From positions 1 through 50,202 of the forward strand of contig LNFB01000294.1 in the NCBI GenBank assembly GCA_001464385.1: DNA of 50,202 nucleotides, written 5' to 3'. The stretch's first letter is position 1. Every line of letters starts with the position of its first letter. The stretch comes from Deltaproteobacteria bacterium Ga0077550. Its GTDB lineage: Bacteria; Myxococcota_A; Polyangia; Nannocystales; Nannocystaceae. The notes beneath the pieces were generated by a model, which was not told the origin of the DNA, ran no database searches, and worked only from the letters and a program-made list of their open reading frames with translations. A program made the position numbers and the translations under genes. This document shows positions 6,933 through 17,456 of the stretch, one piece after another.

Positions 6933-8733
6933 CGATGCGCCGCTGGTGATCAACGGGACCGGGGGTGGCGGCGACGCCGTGCCGCCGTCCGATGTCACCG
7001 TGCCGGGCAAGCCGACCGCCGCGGTCGAGAAGATCCAGTTCACCGCAGGCGTCTCCAACCTCGCCGAGGTCTTCGAGGTGATCAAGGACGTCAGCGCGCG
7101 CTGGACCCCCGATGGTGGCGGCGACGTGAAGTCGGAGATCCAGGCCGGCCTGCTGCAGATGGGCTTCGCGCCGTCGTTCCTCGACAACATCGATCTCGCC
7201 GGTGTCCACGCGATGTGGGCCGCCTATCCCACGCAGGACTCGGCCGCCGGCCCAAAGGACGCCAACGTCGCCGCGACCGTCGCGGTCGTCGACGGGCGCA
7301 AGGTCATCGAGGCCGCGCCGGCGTCGTCGCGACCGCAGCCCCTGGGCGACGGCATGTGGGAGCTGAAGAGCGGCGACAGCAAGCTGTTGATCAAGGAGGC
7401 GGGCAAGGAGCTGCTCGTCGGCATGTCGCCCGAGGACATCGCGCGCGCGGCCAAGCTGCGCGGCGAGGCGAAGGCCGACCACCGGCTCACCGCCAAGGTG
7501 TGGAACATCCCCAAGGACGATCTCGATCCGGCGGCGCTGTTCGGTCTGCCGTCGAACTCCAAGCTCGCCAAGGATCTCTCGGCGGTGTTCAAGAGCCTCG
7601 GCGCGATCGAGCTGGTCGCCGACGCCGGGCTGGCCAAGGACGCCGCGTTGATGCTCTCGGCCGAGGCGCCGTTCAGCAAGCTCGGCATCGAGCCGATCGG
7701 CAAGCCCCGCGCCGCCTCGACCGCGCTCGAGTCGCGACTGCCGGTGGGGCCGATGCTCGTGACCACGCTGTCGTGGGGCGACCCGACGCTGGTCGAGAAG
7801 CTCATCAACGAGCAGGTCCCGATCGCGCAGATCCCCGAGCCGTTCGCCGCGATCGTCCGTCAGGTGATGACGGCGGCGACGACGTTGCTGTCGCAGATCT
7901 CGAACGACGTCGTCTTCGCGCTGTACGTCGATGGCAAGGGCCGCGTCACCGCTGTGGTCGCCGCCGACGTGAAGGACGAGGCCAAGACCCGCGAAGCCAT
8001 GCGCAGCATCGCCGACGCGGTTCGGCTCGCGGCGGAGGCCCAGCAGGCGCTCGCGGGCAAGAACAAGGCCGCGCAGATCGGCTTCGAGTGGAAGCCCGAC
8101 GCCGTCGCGGCCGGCAGCGGCAAGGCCGATCGCATGGTCCTGCGCGCGCCCAAGGACATGGAGAAGGACGTCGAGGAGTTCGCGTTCTTCCTCGATCGCG
8201 GCGCCGTCGAGACGCTGTCGTTCGTGAAGGGCGGCACCGCGTTCGTGGCGGTGGGCCCGGGCGCGAAGGCCCTCACCAGCGACGTGCTGAAGGGCATCGG
8301 CAAGCCGCGCAAGGCCAGCCTCGCGCAGCACGACGGCCTCGGGAAGCTCCGCGCCACGATGGGCGGCTGCCAGATCTGTGTGTCGATGGATCCCGTCTCG
8401 TACCTTCGCTTCCGCGTGGCCCTCATGGCAGCGAAGGACAAGGGCGCAGCCAAGGCGGCGAAGACCTCGATGGCCGATCTCAAGAAGGTCGGCGACGTCG
8501 GCGAGCCGAGCCTGGGCATCAAGGTCGAGCCGAAGAACGGCGCGATGGGGATCCTCATCCCGCGCGAGACGCTGTTCGCGAGCAAGGCCGCGATCGAGGC
8601 GCTGATGCGGGTGAACAACCTGGTCGAGGGCAACGCGATCGAGCCGGCGCCACCGGTCAGCGAGAAGCCGGCCCCGAAGAAGGAAGCCCCGAAGGCCGCG
8701 CCGAAGCGGGCCGCGCCGAAGAAGGCGGGTTGA
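6844..8733 (+). CDS. large lipoprotein, function unknown
   Basis: This 629-residue predicted lipoprotein has a signal peptide ending VGAASC with Lys-Lys after the Cys. The mature part alternates strands and amphipathic helices (for example AVVDGRKVIEAAP, ELLVGMSPEDIARAA, VLRAPKDMEKDVEEFAFF), resembling the large repetitive exported proteins grouped with DUF3352. It ends in a Lys/Ala/Pro-rich tail (KPAPKKEAPKAAPKRAAPKK), which may bind anionic surface polymers. In Myxococcus xanthus, Lys at +2 has been linked to export beyond the outer membrane, so surface or matrix location is possible. It overlaps the methylase by 89 bp and the next gene by 4 bp. Confidence 0.85.
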   Translation: MPSPRSYSLATALVLAVGAASCKKTQQPGSDAPLVINGTGGGGDAVPPSDVTVPGKPTAAVEKIQFTAGVSNLAEVFEVIKDVSARWTPDGGGDVKSEIQAGLLQMGFAPSFLDNIDLAGVHAMWAAYPTQDSAAGPKDANVAATVAVVDGRKVIEAAPASSRPQPLGDGMWELKSGDSKLLIKEAGKELLVGMSPEDIARAAKLRGEAKADHRLTAKVWNIPKDDLDPAALFGLPSNSKLAKDLSAVFKSLGAIELVADAGLAKDAALMLSAEAPFSKLGIEPIGKPRAASTALESRLPVGPMLVTTLSWGDPTLVEKLINEQVPIAQIPEPFAAIVRQVMTAATTLLSQISNDVVFALYVDGKGRVTAVVAADVKDEAKTREAMRSIADAVRLAAEAQQALAGKNKAAQIGFEWKPDAVAAGSGKADRMVLRAPKDMEKDVEEFAFFLDRGAVETLSFVKGGTAFVAVGPGAKALTSDVLKGIGKPRKASLAQHDGLGKLRATMGGCQICVSMDPVSYLRFRVALMAAKDKGAAKAAKTSMADLKKVGDVGEPSLGIKVEPKNGAMGILIPRETLFASKAAIEALMRVNNLVEGNAIEPAPPVSEKPAPKKEAPKAAPKRAAPKKAG

Positions 8734-9299
8734 ACCTCGGCGCGCTGGTGCTCGCGGCGGGCGCATCCATCCGCATGGGTGCGCCCAAGCCGTTGGTTCG
8801 GTGGCGGGAGCGCAGCTTCGTCGGCCACGTCGTCGATCGGGCGCGCGCGGCGGGCTGCGATCCCATCGTGGTCGTCCACGGCGCGCACGCGATCGCGGCG
8901 TCGGAGGTGGCGCCGGCGCAGTTGGTCGCCAATCCGCGGTGGGCCGAGGGCCCGACGACGAGCCTGCAGGTGGGGCTCGCGGCGGCAGGCCCGCTCGACG
9001 CGGTGCTCGTGGCCACCGTCGATCGGCCCCACGTCGCGGCGGCGACGTGGACCAGGCTGGTCGAGGCGGCGCGCGGGCGGCCCGAAGCGGTGTGGCAGCC
9101 GCGGTTCGACGGCCGCCGTGGACACCCGCTGGTGGTCCCGGCGTGGCTGTTCCCCCACGCGCTCGCGCTGCCGGCCGACGCCACGCTCCGCGACCTGCTC
9201 GCGCGGGGGGACGTCGTGCGGTGCACCCTCGACGTCGACGATCCCGCGGTGCTCGACAACCTCGACACGCCCGGCGATCTCGCGCGCTTGCCCGAGTGA
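8730..9299 (+). CDS. MobA-like NTP transferase
   Basis: This 189-residue single-domain protein starts LGALVLAAGASIRMGAPKPL, the signature of MobA/MocA-type nucleotidyltransferases (LAAGxSxRMGxxK). It also has a metal/substrate region VATVDRPHV and RGHPLVVP. MocA/MobA attach CMP or GMP to molybdopterin for molybdoenzymes, which fits the XdhC homologue 4 kb upstream, although related proteins act on other sugars and cofactors. The start is a TTG whose last two bases begin the stop of the preceding gene (TTGA overlap), so translation is probably coupled. C-terminal VDDPAVLDNLDTPGDL is typical of the family. Confidence 0.88.
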   Translation: MNLGALVLAAGASIRMGAPKPLVRWRERSFVGHVVDRARAAGCDPIVVVHGAHAIAASEVAPAQLVANPRWAEGPTTSLQVGLAAAGPLDAVLVATVDRPHVAAATWTRLVEAARGRPEAVWQPRFDGRRGHPLVVPAWLFPHALALPADATLRDLLARGDVVRCTLDVDDPAVLDNLDTPGDLARLPE

Positions 9300-9311
9300 A
9301 AGCGCGGCGGC

Positions 9312-9317
9312 TAGGAT
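9312..9317 (+). promoter_or_regulatory. -10 element TAGGAT with -35 TTGCCC
   Basis: TAGGAT ends 6 nt before GTG 9324. TTGCCC at 9288-9293 lies 18 nt upstream of it, a plausible -35 inside the end of the MobA-like gene. Confidence 0.55.
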
Positions 9318-9323
9318 GCCGCC

Positions 9324-10151
9324 GTGGATCTCACCCGCTTCGCTGGTCTCCATCCCGAGCTCGACGCCGAGCGCAAGCTGCTGACGCTGTGGCTCGATCA
9401 CGGCAAGGCCAACGAGATGGGCACCGCTCAGCTCGACGCCTTCGACGCGCTGTGCGACGCGCTCGAGGGCGACGACGCGGTGATGTGCCTGTGCACGACG
9501 AGCCGGCGGACGAGCGCGAAGGGCCGCCCGATCTTCATCAGCGGCGCCAACGTCACCGAGCGCGTGGGCTGGGACGACGATCGCGTGCGCGCCCACGTCT
9601 CGCGACAGCGCGCGCTGATGCGGCGGATCCGGCAGCTGCCCCTGTTCCACGTCGTCGTGCCGACGGGCATCACGCTCGGCTGGGGCACCGAGTACGTGCT
9701 GACGGGCGACTACGCGATCGCGACCGCCGACGCGAGCTTCGCCCTGCCCGAGACCGGCCTCGGGATCATCCCCGGGGCCCGCGGCACCGCGGAGCTCGCC
9801 GACCTCGTGGGGCTCGCCCAGGCCATGCGACTCGGCTGCACCGGGGAGGCGATCTCCGCCGACGAGGCGGCGCGCATCGGCCTCGTGCAGGAGCTCGCGG
9901 CCACCGGCGACGACGCGCTGGTCCGGGTGCGTGCGCTCGCGGAGCTCGTGCGGCGCCGTTCGCCCACGGCGGTGGCGTCGTTCAAGCGGGCGGCCCTCGC
10001 CGGTCGCGGCGAGTCCGAGGGGCGCAGGCTCGAGCTCGAGTCGGACGCCTACCTGCGGACAGTCGAGGTCGGGGATGCCGCGGTGGGGCGGGCGAACTTC
10101 GCCGCGATCCTCGCCGGCGAGACCCCGCCCTGGGCGCCGCGCCGCACCTGA
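9324..10151 (+). CDS. enoyl-CoA hydratase/isomerase family (crotonase) protein
   Basis: This 275-residue protein has a crotonase fold. The first oxyanion-hole strand region reads GRPIFISGANV. The second half contains TGDYAIATADASFALPETGLGIIPGARGT, which matches the catalytic-Glu signature of enoyl-CoA hydratases (PExxxGxxPGxGGT), although here G is replaced by A in PGARGT. The C-terminal helices include SFKRAALAG. The exact reaction (hydratase, isomerase or hydrolase) cannot be told from sequence alone. It has its own promoter and appears monocistronic. Confidence 0.85.
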   Translation: MDLTRFAGLHPELDAERKLLTLWLDHGKANEMGTAQLDAFDALCDALEGDDAVMCLCTTSRRTSAKGRPIFISGANVTERVGWDDDRVRAHVSRQRALMRRIRQLPLFHVVVPTGITLGWGTEYVLTGDYAIATADASFALPETGLGIIPGARGTAELADLVGLAQAMRLGCTGEAISADEAARIGLVQELAATGDDALVRVRALAELVRRRSPTAVASFKRAALAGRGESEGRRLELESDAYLRTVEVGDAAVGRANFAAILAGETPPWAPRRT

Positions 10152-10445
10152 AGGGCTTCGGTGGGCCCTGCGCGCCCGCGGCCCGCCAGGTCCGGCCACG
10201 GACCGATCGGCACCCGTCGCGCGTCGTCGCACGCCGGTCAGATTCGGGCCTCCGCCGCAGTAGGTCACATGGGGCGGAACATCGTCCCCATCACCCGGGC
10301 GGCCCGCCTTTATAGGCATAATGAGAGGTAAGTTGTCTTACCTCAGATTCTGGTACTCTAAGCTCCGTTCCCCACGAGACCGCTGTTGTTCCCCGGGTCC
10401 CCGTGGCCTACAGTCCACCGGAATTTTTCGCCTTTACCGCCTCCG
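10152..10445 (+). promoter_or_regulatory. regulatory-looking intergenic region
   Basis: This 294-bp gap contains no gene. Its centre (about 10308-10365) is AT-rich relative to the window, with TATAGGCATAATG, a perfect dyad at 10325-10344 and TACTCT. CATAAT at 10317-10322 is a possible -10. The kinase transcript may thus have a real leader of roughly 100 nt, although TACCGC 5 nt before ATG 10446 could also serve as a leaderless -10. Confidence 0.5.
10325..10344. promoter_or_regulatory. perfect inverted repeat GAGGTAAG-N4-CTTACCTC
   Basis: An 8-bp perfect dyad with a 4-nt centre (TTGT) directly after the candidate -10 CATAAT. Position and symmetry suggest an operator; a short hairpin is the alternative. 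Confidence 0.6.
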
Positions 10446-13400
10446 ATGACCTCCGAGCTGCAGCCCGACACCGACCTCGACGGGGAGGAAGAAACCCCCA
10501 AGCAGATCGCGCGCCGCTACCAGGTGCGCCGTCTGCTCGGCCGCGGCGGCTTCGGTGCGGTGTACGAGGCGTTCGACGAGCTCGAGGATCGCGTGGTCGC
10601 GCTCAAGCTCATCCGGCGGGAATCCGCGGCTGGGGCGCGGCTTGGCCCTCCGGACAGCAGCCACGCACAGGACTCGCGGATCCAGGCGCGACGCACGGTG
10701 ACGCGCAGTTTCGGCACCAACTCCGCGGGGGACAATCTCGCCGCGGCGTTCAAGGAGGAGTACCGGGTCCTCACCCAGCTCCACCACCCGAACCTGGCGA
10801 CGGTGCACGACTTCGGCCGCTGTGCCGACACCGACAGCTTCTACTTCACGCAGGAGCTGGTGCGCGGCGACGAGCTCGGCGGCTACCTCCACGGGGCCAC
10901 GCGCGAGCAGATCGTGGAGCAGTTCCTGCAGCTGGCCCGCGCGCTCGACTACATCCACGCGCTCGGCCTCGTGCACGGCGACATCAAGCCGTCGAACGTG
11001 CTCGTCACGCGCGGTGAGGGCGATGCCGCGCCGCAGGCCAAGCTCATCGACTTCGGCCTGGCGCGGATGCTCCGCGAGCCGACCGCCACGATCCCGGTCG
11101 CCGAGAGCGACGACGACGAGAGCATCACCGTGCTCGGGACCCCGGGTTTCTCCGCGCCCGAGAAGCTCCGGGGACAGCTCACCGACGCGCGCTCGGACAT
11201 CTACTCCCTGGCCGCGACGATCTACGCGGCGATCCGGGGCCAGCGTGCGTTCCCGGGCAAGAGCTTCCGCGAGGCGCTCCGGACCCAGCGGGACTGGCGG
11301 CCCGAGTTCGCCGGCGCGCTGCTGCAGCAGGCCGGGCCGGTGGTCGCCGAGCTCGTCGGGCGCATGCTCGAGCCCGACCCGGCCAAGCGGCCGCAGTCGG
11401 CGCGGTCCATCGTGCTCGAGCTGCTGCGGCGCGAGGCCTCGCAGATCCGCGACCGCGCCCACACCGAGCAGGATCGCCGCGAGTTCGCCCGCGTGCTCGT
11501 CGAGCAGCTGCCGTTCGTCGATCGCGCCCACTACAGCGAGTTGCTGCTCGACAAGGCGGCCGACGTGCTGCGCCCCGGCGACGCGGCGGATCCGTCGAGC
11601 GCCAGCTCGAGCGCGAACCGCCTGCGCGGTCGACTGCTGCGCACGGTGCTGGTCAAGGCCCCGGAGGGCATGGGCAAGCAGCGCCTGCTCGCCGAGCTGC
11701 GCCGCGAGGTCCAGCTGGGCGACGGGATCTTCGCCGAGGGCAGCTGCTGGACCAACGACACGTCACCGGTCGGCGCCTTCGCCAGCGTCATCGTACAGAT
11801 CGCCACCGCGCTGGGCGATCGCTCGAAGGTCGTCCACGCGTACGGCGAGCTCATCCGCGCCTCGCGTCGCCGCACGCTGAGTGAGGCCGCGACCGATCAG
11901 ATCACCGAGTTCCTGGTCGCCGCCTCGCGCGAGCGTCCGTACGTGCTGCACATCTCCAACCTGTCGCGCGGCCAAGAGGCCACGCGCGTGGCGTTCGAGC
12001 AGCTGTGCCGTGCGATCGACCACGCCGAGGCGCCGCTGCTGCTGTGCGGCACGACCGAGCCCCACAGCAAGGTCTCGGCGCTGCTCCACGCGCTCAGCCG
12101 CGATCAGGTCGCCGAGGTGTGGAGCCTGCGGCCGTTCACGGAGCGCGAGATGCAGCTCGTGCTGCAGGGCGTGCTCGGCGACACGCCGGTGCTGCGCGAG
12201 CTCGCGGCGATGCTCGACAAGCTCACCGGCGGCCACCCGCTGTCGTTCCGCGAGACCCTGCGCGTGCTCATCGAGGAGAGCATCCTCGTGCGCGACGCCG
12301 ACAGCTGGGCGCTGCGCGGGGCGTCGAGCGCGGCCGACGAGCTGCACAAGACCCTGGCCCAGCGCTCGGAGTCGCGGCTCGATGGCCTCGGCGTCTCGGG
12401 CTGGGAGATCGCCAGCATCCTGTACCTGCTCGAGGCGCCCATCGAGGAGCACCAGCTCGCGCAGCTGTCCGATCTGCGGACCGAGCGGTTCACCCGCACG
12501 CTCGATCGCCTCGAAGGCGAGGGGCTCATCACCCGCAGCGCCAGCTCGGGCTCGAGCATCATCCAGCTCGCCCACGAGTCCGTGCGCGAGGCGGTGCGCG
12601 GCCGCTACGAGGACTCGCTCGACGAGACCCGGCTCGATCTCGCCGCGCGCATCGAGGAGTTCGAGAACCCCGAGGCCAACTTCGTCTACCTGCGGGCGCG
12701 ACTGGTCGACGACGCCTCCGAGGGCATCGAGTCGATCGACACGCTCGAGCAGGCGATCGATCGCCTTTTCGACGCGCAACAGCCCCAGCTCGCCGCGCAG
12801 GTGCTCGAGCGGCTCATCGGTCGGCTTCGCCGCTACGGCCGCACCGCGGCGCTCGATCGCCTGCTGCGCGCGCAGATGAAGCTGCTGCGCCACGCCGCCG
12901 GCGCCCTCGACGATCCGCGCCGCGAGGCCGCGCACTACGAGGCCGGCATCCTGGTGGCGGAGCTGCTCGGGGACTTCGGTGCGCAGGCCCAGTTCTGGCT
13001 GGGCCTCGTCGATCGCTACGCGGGCATGGCCAACCTCGACATGGACCTCACGCTCGAGCGACTCGAGAAGGCCACCGAGGCGGCCAAGCTCGCCCGTGAT
13101 CGCGTGCTCGAGCTGCGCATCGCCAACCGGCGCACCGAGGTCCTGCTCGGCGCCGGCGAGGTCGAGAAGGCCGCGCGATGGAGCCGCCTGGCGATGGAGA
13201 TCGTCGACCTCGAGGAGGCCAGCGCGACCGACAAGTGCCACGTCATCGGCGTGCGCCTGCGGTGCCTGTCGCTGTCGGGACAGATCGGCGAGGCCCGCCG
13301 CCTGCACGACATGGGCCGACCGATCGCCTCGCAGGTGCCCGTGCTGCAGCGCCAGGGCTACCTGTCCGGCATCGCGTACCTCGCCGTGCTCGGGGGCGAT

Positions 13401-13964
13401 CCCGGGCGCGCCATCGCGGAGATCGAGGCCTCGGTCCAGGAGATCCGCGACGCGAACCTGCCGCGCCTGCTGCTGACACCGCTGCACAACCTCGGCGATC
13501 TCCGGCTGCGCAACGAGGACCTCGAGCAATCCGAGGAGGCCTTCCGCGAGGCGATCCGCCTGGCCGCGATGTACGGCCACGACTACCACGTGCACCTGAA
13601 CCGCGGCTTCCTCGGCTACGTGCTCGCGCGGCGCGGCAACCCCGAGGATGGCGCGGCGCTGCTGACCGACGCGAAGACGGGCATGGTGGCGGTGCAGGGC
13701 GAGCACGTCGCGCTGCAGCAGCTGCGGCTGCTCGACGCCGAGGTCGCGCACATGCTCGGCGACAGCGCGCGCGCCCGTCGCGAGCTCGAGGAGCTGCTCG
13801 CGGACTTCCACGCGACGAACGAGCTGAGCCTCGCGCACTGGGCCCAGGAGGCGCTCGCTCGGATCGAGCGCGACCTCGGCACGAGCTTCATCGAGACGCC
13901 GTCGGCAGCGCCCGAGTCCAGCGACCCGGAGCAGGACACCGTGCGCACGAAGCCCCTGCGCTGA
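10446..13964 (+). CDS. Ser/Thr kinase with ATPase-like and TPR regions
   Basis: This 1172-residue multidomain kinase begins with a Hanks-type domain (about 25-330): G-loop GRGGFG at 32-37, K54, H177-G-D-I-K181 and D202-F-G. The usual HRD is HGD, so it is a non-RD kinase. An insert of about 45 residues separates the lysine strand from the helix-C Glu region. Residues ~395-780 resemble the AAA/STAND module of PknK-type kinases, but the P-loop (APEGMGKQ, 405-412) lacks the usual final Ser/Thr. The C-terminus is a TPR-like helical array (~780-1140). ATG 10446 is preferred over the upstream in-frame 10386. A strong hairpin follows the stop. No transmembrane segment is seen, so it is cytoplasmic. 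Confidence 0.9.
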   Translation: MTSELQPDTDLDGEEETPKQIARRYQVRRLLGRGGFGAVYEAFDELEDRVVALKLIRRESAAGARLGPPDSSHAQDSRIQARRTVTRSFGTNSAGDNLAAAFKEEYRVLTQLHHPNLATVHDFGRCADTDSFYFTQELVRGDELGGYLHGATREQIVEQFLQLARALDYIHALGLVHGDIKPSNVLVTRGEGDAAPQAKLIDFGLARMLREPTATIPVAESDDDESITVLGTPGFSAPEKLRGQLTDARSDIYSLAATIYAAIRGQRAFPGKSFREALRTQRDWRPEFAGALLQQAGPVVAELVGRMLEPDPAKRPQSARSIVLELLRREASQIRDRAHTEQDRREFARVLVEQLPFVDRAHYSELLLDKAADVLRPGDAADPSSASSSANRLRGRLLRTVLVKAPEGMGKQRLLAELRREVQLGDGIFAEGSCWTNDTSPVGAFASVIVQIATALGDRSKVVHAYGELIRASRRRTLSEAATDQITEFLVAASRERPYVLHISNLSRGQEATRVAFEQLCRAIDHAEAPLLLCGTTEPHSKVSALLHALSRDQVAEVWSLRPFTEREMQLVLQGVLGDTPVLRELAAMLDKLTGGHPLSFRETLRVLIEESILVRDADSWALRGASSAADELHKTLAQRSESRLDGLGVSGWEIASILYLLEAPIEEHQLAQLSDLRTERFTRTLDRLEGEGLITRSASSGSSIIQLAHESVREAVRGRYEDSLDETRLDLAARIEEFENPEANFVYLRARLVDDASEGIESIDTLEQAIDRLFDAQQPQLAAQVLERLIGRLRRYGRTAALDRLLRAQMKLLRHAAGALDDPRREAAHYEAGILVAELLGDFGAQAQFWLGLVDRYAGMANLDMDLTLERLEKATEAAKLARDRVLELRIANRRTEVLLGAGEVEKAARWSRLAMEIVDLEEASATDKCHVIGVRLRCLSLSGQIGEARRLHDMGRPIASQVPVLQRQGYLSGIAYLAVLGGDPGRAIAEIEASVQEIRDANLPRLLLTPLHNLGDLRLRNEDLEQSEEAFREAIRLAAMYGHDYHVHLNRGFLGYVLARRGNPEDGAALLTDAKTGMVAVQGEHVALQQLRLLDAEVAHMLGDSARARRELEELLADFHATNELSLAHWAQEALARIERDLGTSFIETPSAAPESSDPEQDTVRTKPLR

Positions 13965-13969
13965 GGCGT

Positions 13970-13995
13970 CCGCGCAGCGGCCGGCCGCTGCGCGG
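13970..13995 (+). terminator. 26-bp perfect palindrome after the kinase
   Basis: A perfect GC-only palindrome (half-site CCGCGCAGCGGCC) begins 6 bp after the kinase stop. It would form a very stable hairpin. There is no U-tract, so it may work as a Rho-assisted terminator or 3' stabiliser. Confidence 0.6.
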
Positions 13996-14090
13996 TGCCG
14001 CGACCACTCGGACATCCTAGGCCCTCGGATGGCTCGGGACCGCGCTGCGCGGCCGCTGCGCCGCCTCGCTCGCCGCGGCGCGCCCCCTGC

Positions 14091-14096
14091 TATGCT
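14091..14096 (+). promoter_or_regulatory. -10 element TATGCT for the kinase at 14112
   Basis: It ends 15 nt before ATG 14112, so this transcript would have a leader of only a few nucleotides. Confidence 0.45.
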
Positions 14097-14111
14097 GGCG
14101 GCCACCCGCCG

Positions 14112-16183
<2,072 letters not shown>

Positions 16184-16187
<4 letters not shown>

Positions 16188-16816
16188 CCGGCGCGGCGCG
16201 GCTCGTGCTCGCGTCGACCTCTCGCTATCGGGCCGACCTGTTGCGGCGACTCGAGGTGCCGTTCGTCCAGCGCGCCCCGGACCTCGACGAGCGCGCCCAC
16301 GATGCCGCGTTCGCGACGATGACCGCCGAGGCGTTCGCGCTGCACCTGGCCGAGCTCAAGGCCGAGCGGGTCGCGGCCGCGGTGCTGGGCGACGCCGAGG
16401 TCGACGGGGAGGCGTGGGTGCTCGCGGCGGACCAGCTCGCGATCGTGCCGGGCGATCCCCCGGAGCTGCTGCACAAGCCCGGCACGGAGGCGCGGGCGAT
16501 CGATCAGCTCGTGCACCTCGCGGGGCGCGAGCACCACCTGGTGACCGGCGTGGTGCTGCGGAGCGTCGCGACCGGGCGGTGTCTGCGGGGTGTCGACCGC
16601 GTCGCGCTGCACATGCGCGCGTTCGACCGAGCCGAGGCGACCGCGTATGTGCGGGCGTTCGCGCCGGTGGACTGCGTGGGCTCGTACCGGATCGAGGACG
16701 CGGGGATCCGGTTGTTCCGCGGGATCGAGGGCAGCGCGGATCCGACGGCGATCATCGGACTGCCGCTGCTGGTGGTGGCGAGGCTGCTGCGCGAGGCGGG
16801 CGAGCTGCCCGCGTGA
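16184..16816 (+). CDS. Maf-family nucleotide pyrophosphatase
   Basis: This 210-residue protein matches Maf/YceF pyrophosphatases, which hydrolyse non-canonical or modified nucleoside triphosphates. It opens with LVLASTSRYRADLLRRL (the SxSPRR-like phosphate-binding motif), followed by DLDER, LAADQLAIV (the AADT/Q-type catalytic region), HKPG, and a C-terminal SYRIEDAGIRLFRGIEGS with IIGLPL. The Asp in the AAD motif fits the catalytic acid. Start ATG 16184 overlaps the kinase stop, giving translational coupling. Confidence 0.9.
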
Positions 16817-16852
16817 GCGACGGCTGCGTCTCCTCACCCCGGCGGTGGTCCG

Positions 16853-17326
16853 TCACGGGACCTCCCAGAACCTCACCTCGGCGGCGTCGAAGTAGCACGA
16901 GCGGCTGCAGGTCAGGAGATCGGTGGCGCCCTGCAGGAGGTCGATGTGCCCGCCGGGGTAGGTGGGCATGTTCATGAACGAGGTGATCCCGCGCTTGCCC
17001 AGCAGGTCGGACGGACCCGCCGGCTGCGCGGCATCGAACCGGAATCGCAGGGGTCGAAAGTAGTTGTTCACGAGCCACTCGGAGAGGCGGTTCTGCCCGG
17101 GCTCGACGAGCCTGCCCCGGTGCACGCCCTTCTTGATGCTGACTCGACCATCGATGCGGGCCCCGCACTCGATGAGCGCGAGGCTCATGCGGACGGCGCA
17201 GGTGTTCGACCACTCGGGCTTGCCCACGAGGTCGTCCCAGCCGAGCTCACGGTAGAGGCCGTCGGTGTCGAACGCGTTGTAGCGGTCGTACGCGGCCTTC
17301 ATGGTGTTGAAGCGGAGGTTCAGCAT
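16853..17326 (-). CDS. Tae4-type peptidoglycan amidase effector
   Basis: This 157-residue protein resembles type VI secretion amidase effectors of the Tae4 group, NlpC/P60-like cysteine peptidases that cut the D-Glu-mDAP bond of peptidoglycan. Visible features are FNTMKAAY at the N-terminus, NTCAVRMSLAL with putative nucleophile C43, a LSEWL helix, KRGITSF, GGHIDL with H127 (catalytic) and D129, and a C-terminal C140/C144 pair as in the Tae4 disulfide loop. There is no signal peptide, as expected for a T6SS or injected cargo. No Tai4-like immunity gene or T6SS gene was found nearby. The ATG is 17 nt after TACGCT; ATG at residue 9 is an alternative. Confidence 0.82.
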   Translation of the reverse strand: MLNLRFNTMKAAYDRYNAFDTDGLYRELGWDDLVGKPEWSNTCAVRMSLALIECGARIDGRVSIKKGVHRGRLVEPGQNRLSEWLVNNYFRPLRFRFDAAQPAGPSDLLGKRGITSFMNMPTYPGGHIDLLQGATDLLTCSRSCYFDAAEVRFWEVP

Positions 17327-17343
17327 CCGAAATCCGAAATCGG

Positions 17344-17349
17344 AGCGTA
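17344..17349 (-). promoter_or_regulatory. -10-like TACGCT for the Tae4-type gene
   Basis: It ends 17 nt before ATG 17326, leaving a short leader with a duplicated GATTTCG motif. Confidence 0.35.
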
Positions 17350-17441
17350 GACGTCGCGGACGCGGAAACGACTCAAACGAAAGCGAGGGCTCCCGGAGCG
17401 ACCTCGGGCGCGACCCTCGCCCCGAGGGGGACGGCGGGCGC

Positions 17442-17447
17442 TATCCT
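17442..17447 (+). promoter_or_regulatory. -10 element TATCCT for the gene at 17457
   Basis: It ends 9 nt before ATG 17457. No Shine-Dalgarno is present. Confidence 0.5.
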
Positions 17448-17456
17448 CGGTGCAAG

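Noticed and set aside
10311..10322. TATAGGCATAAT as a firm kinase promoter
   Set aside because: No matching -35 is visible at 16-18 nt and a second candidate -10 lies next to the start codon, so it is only reported as a possibility within the intergenic region.
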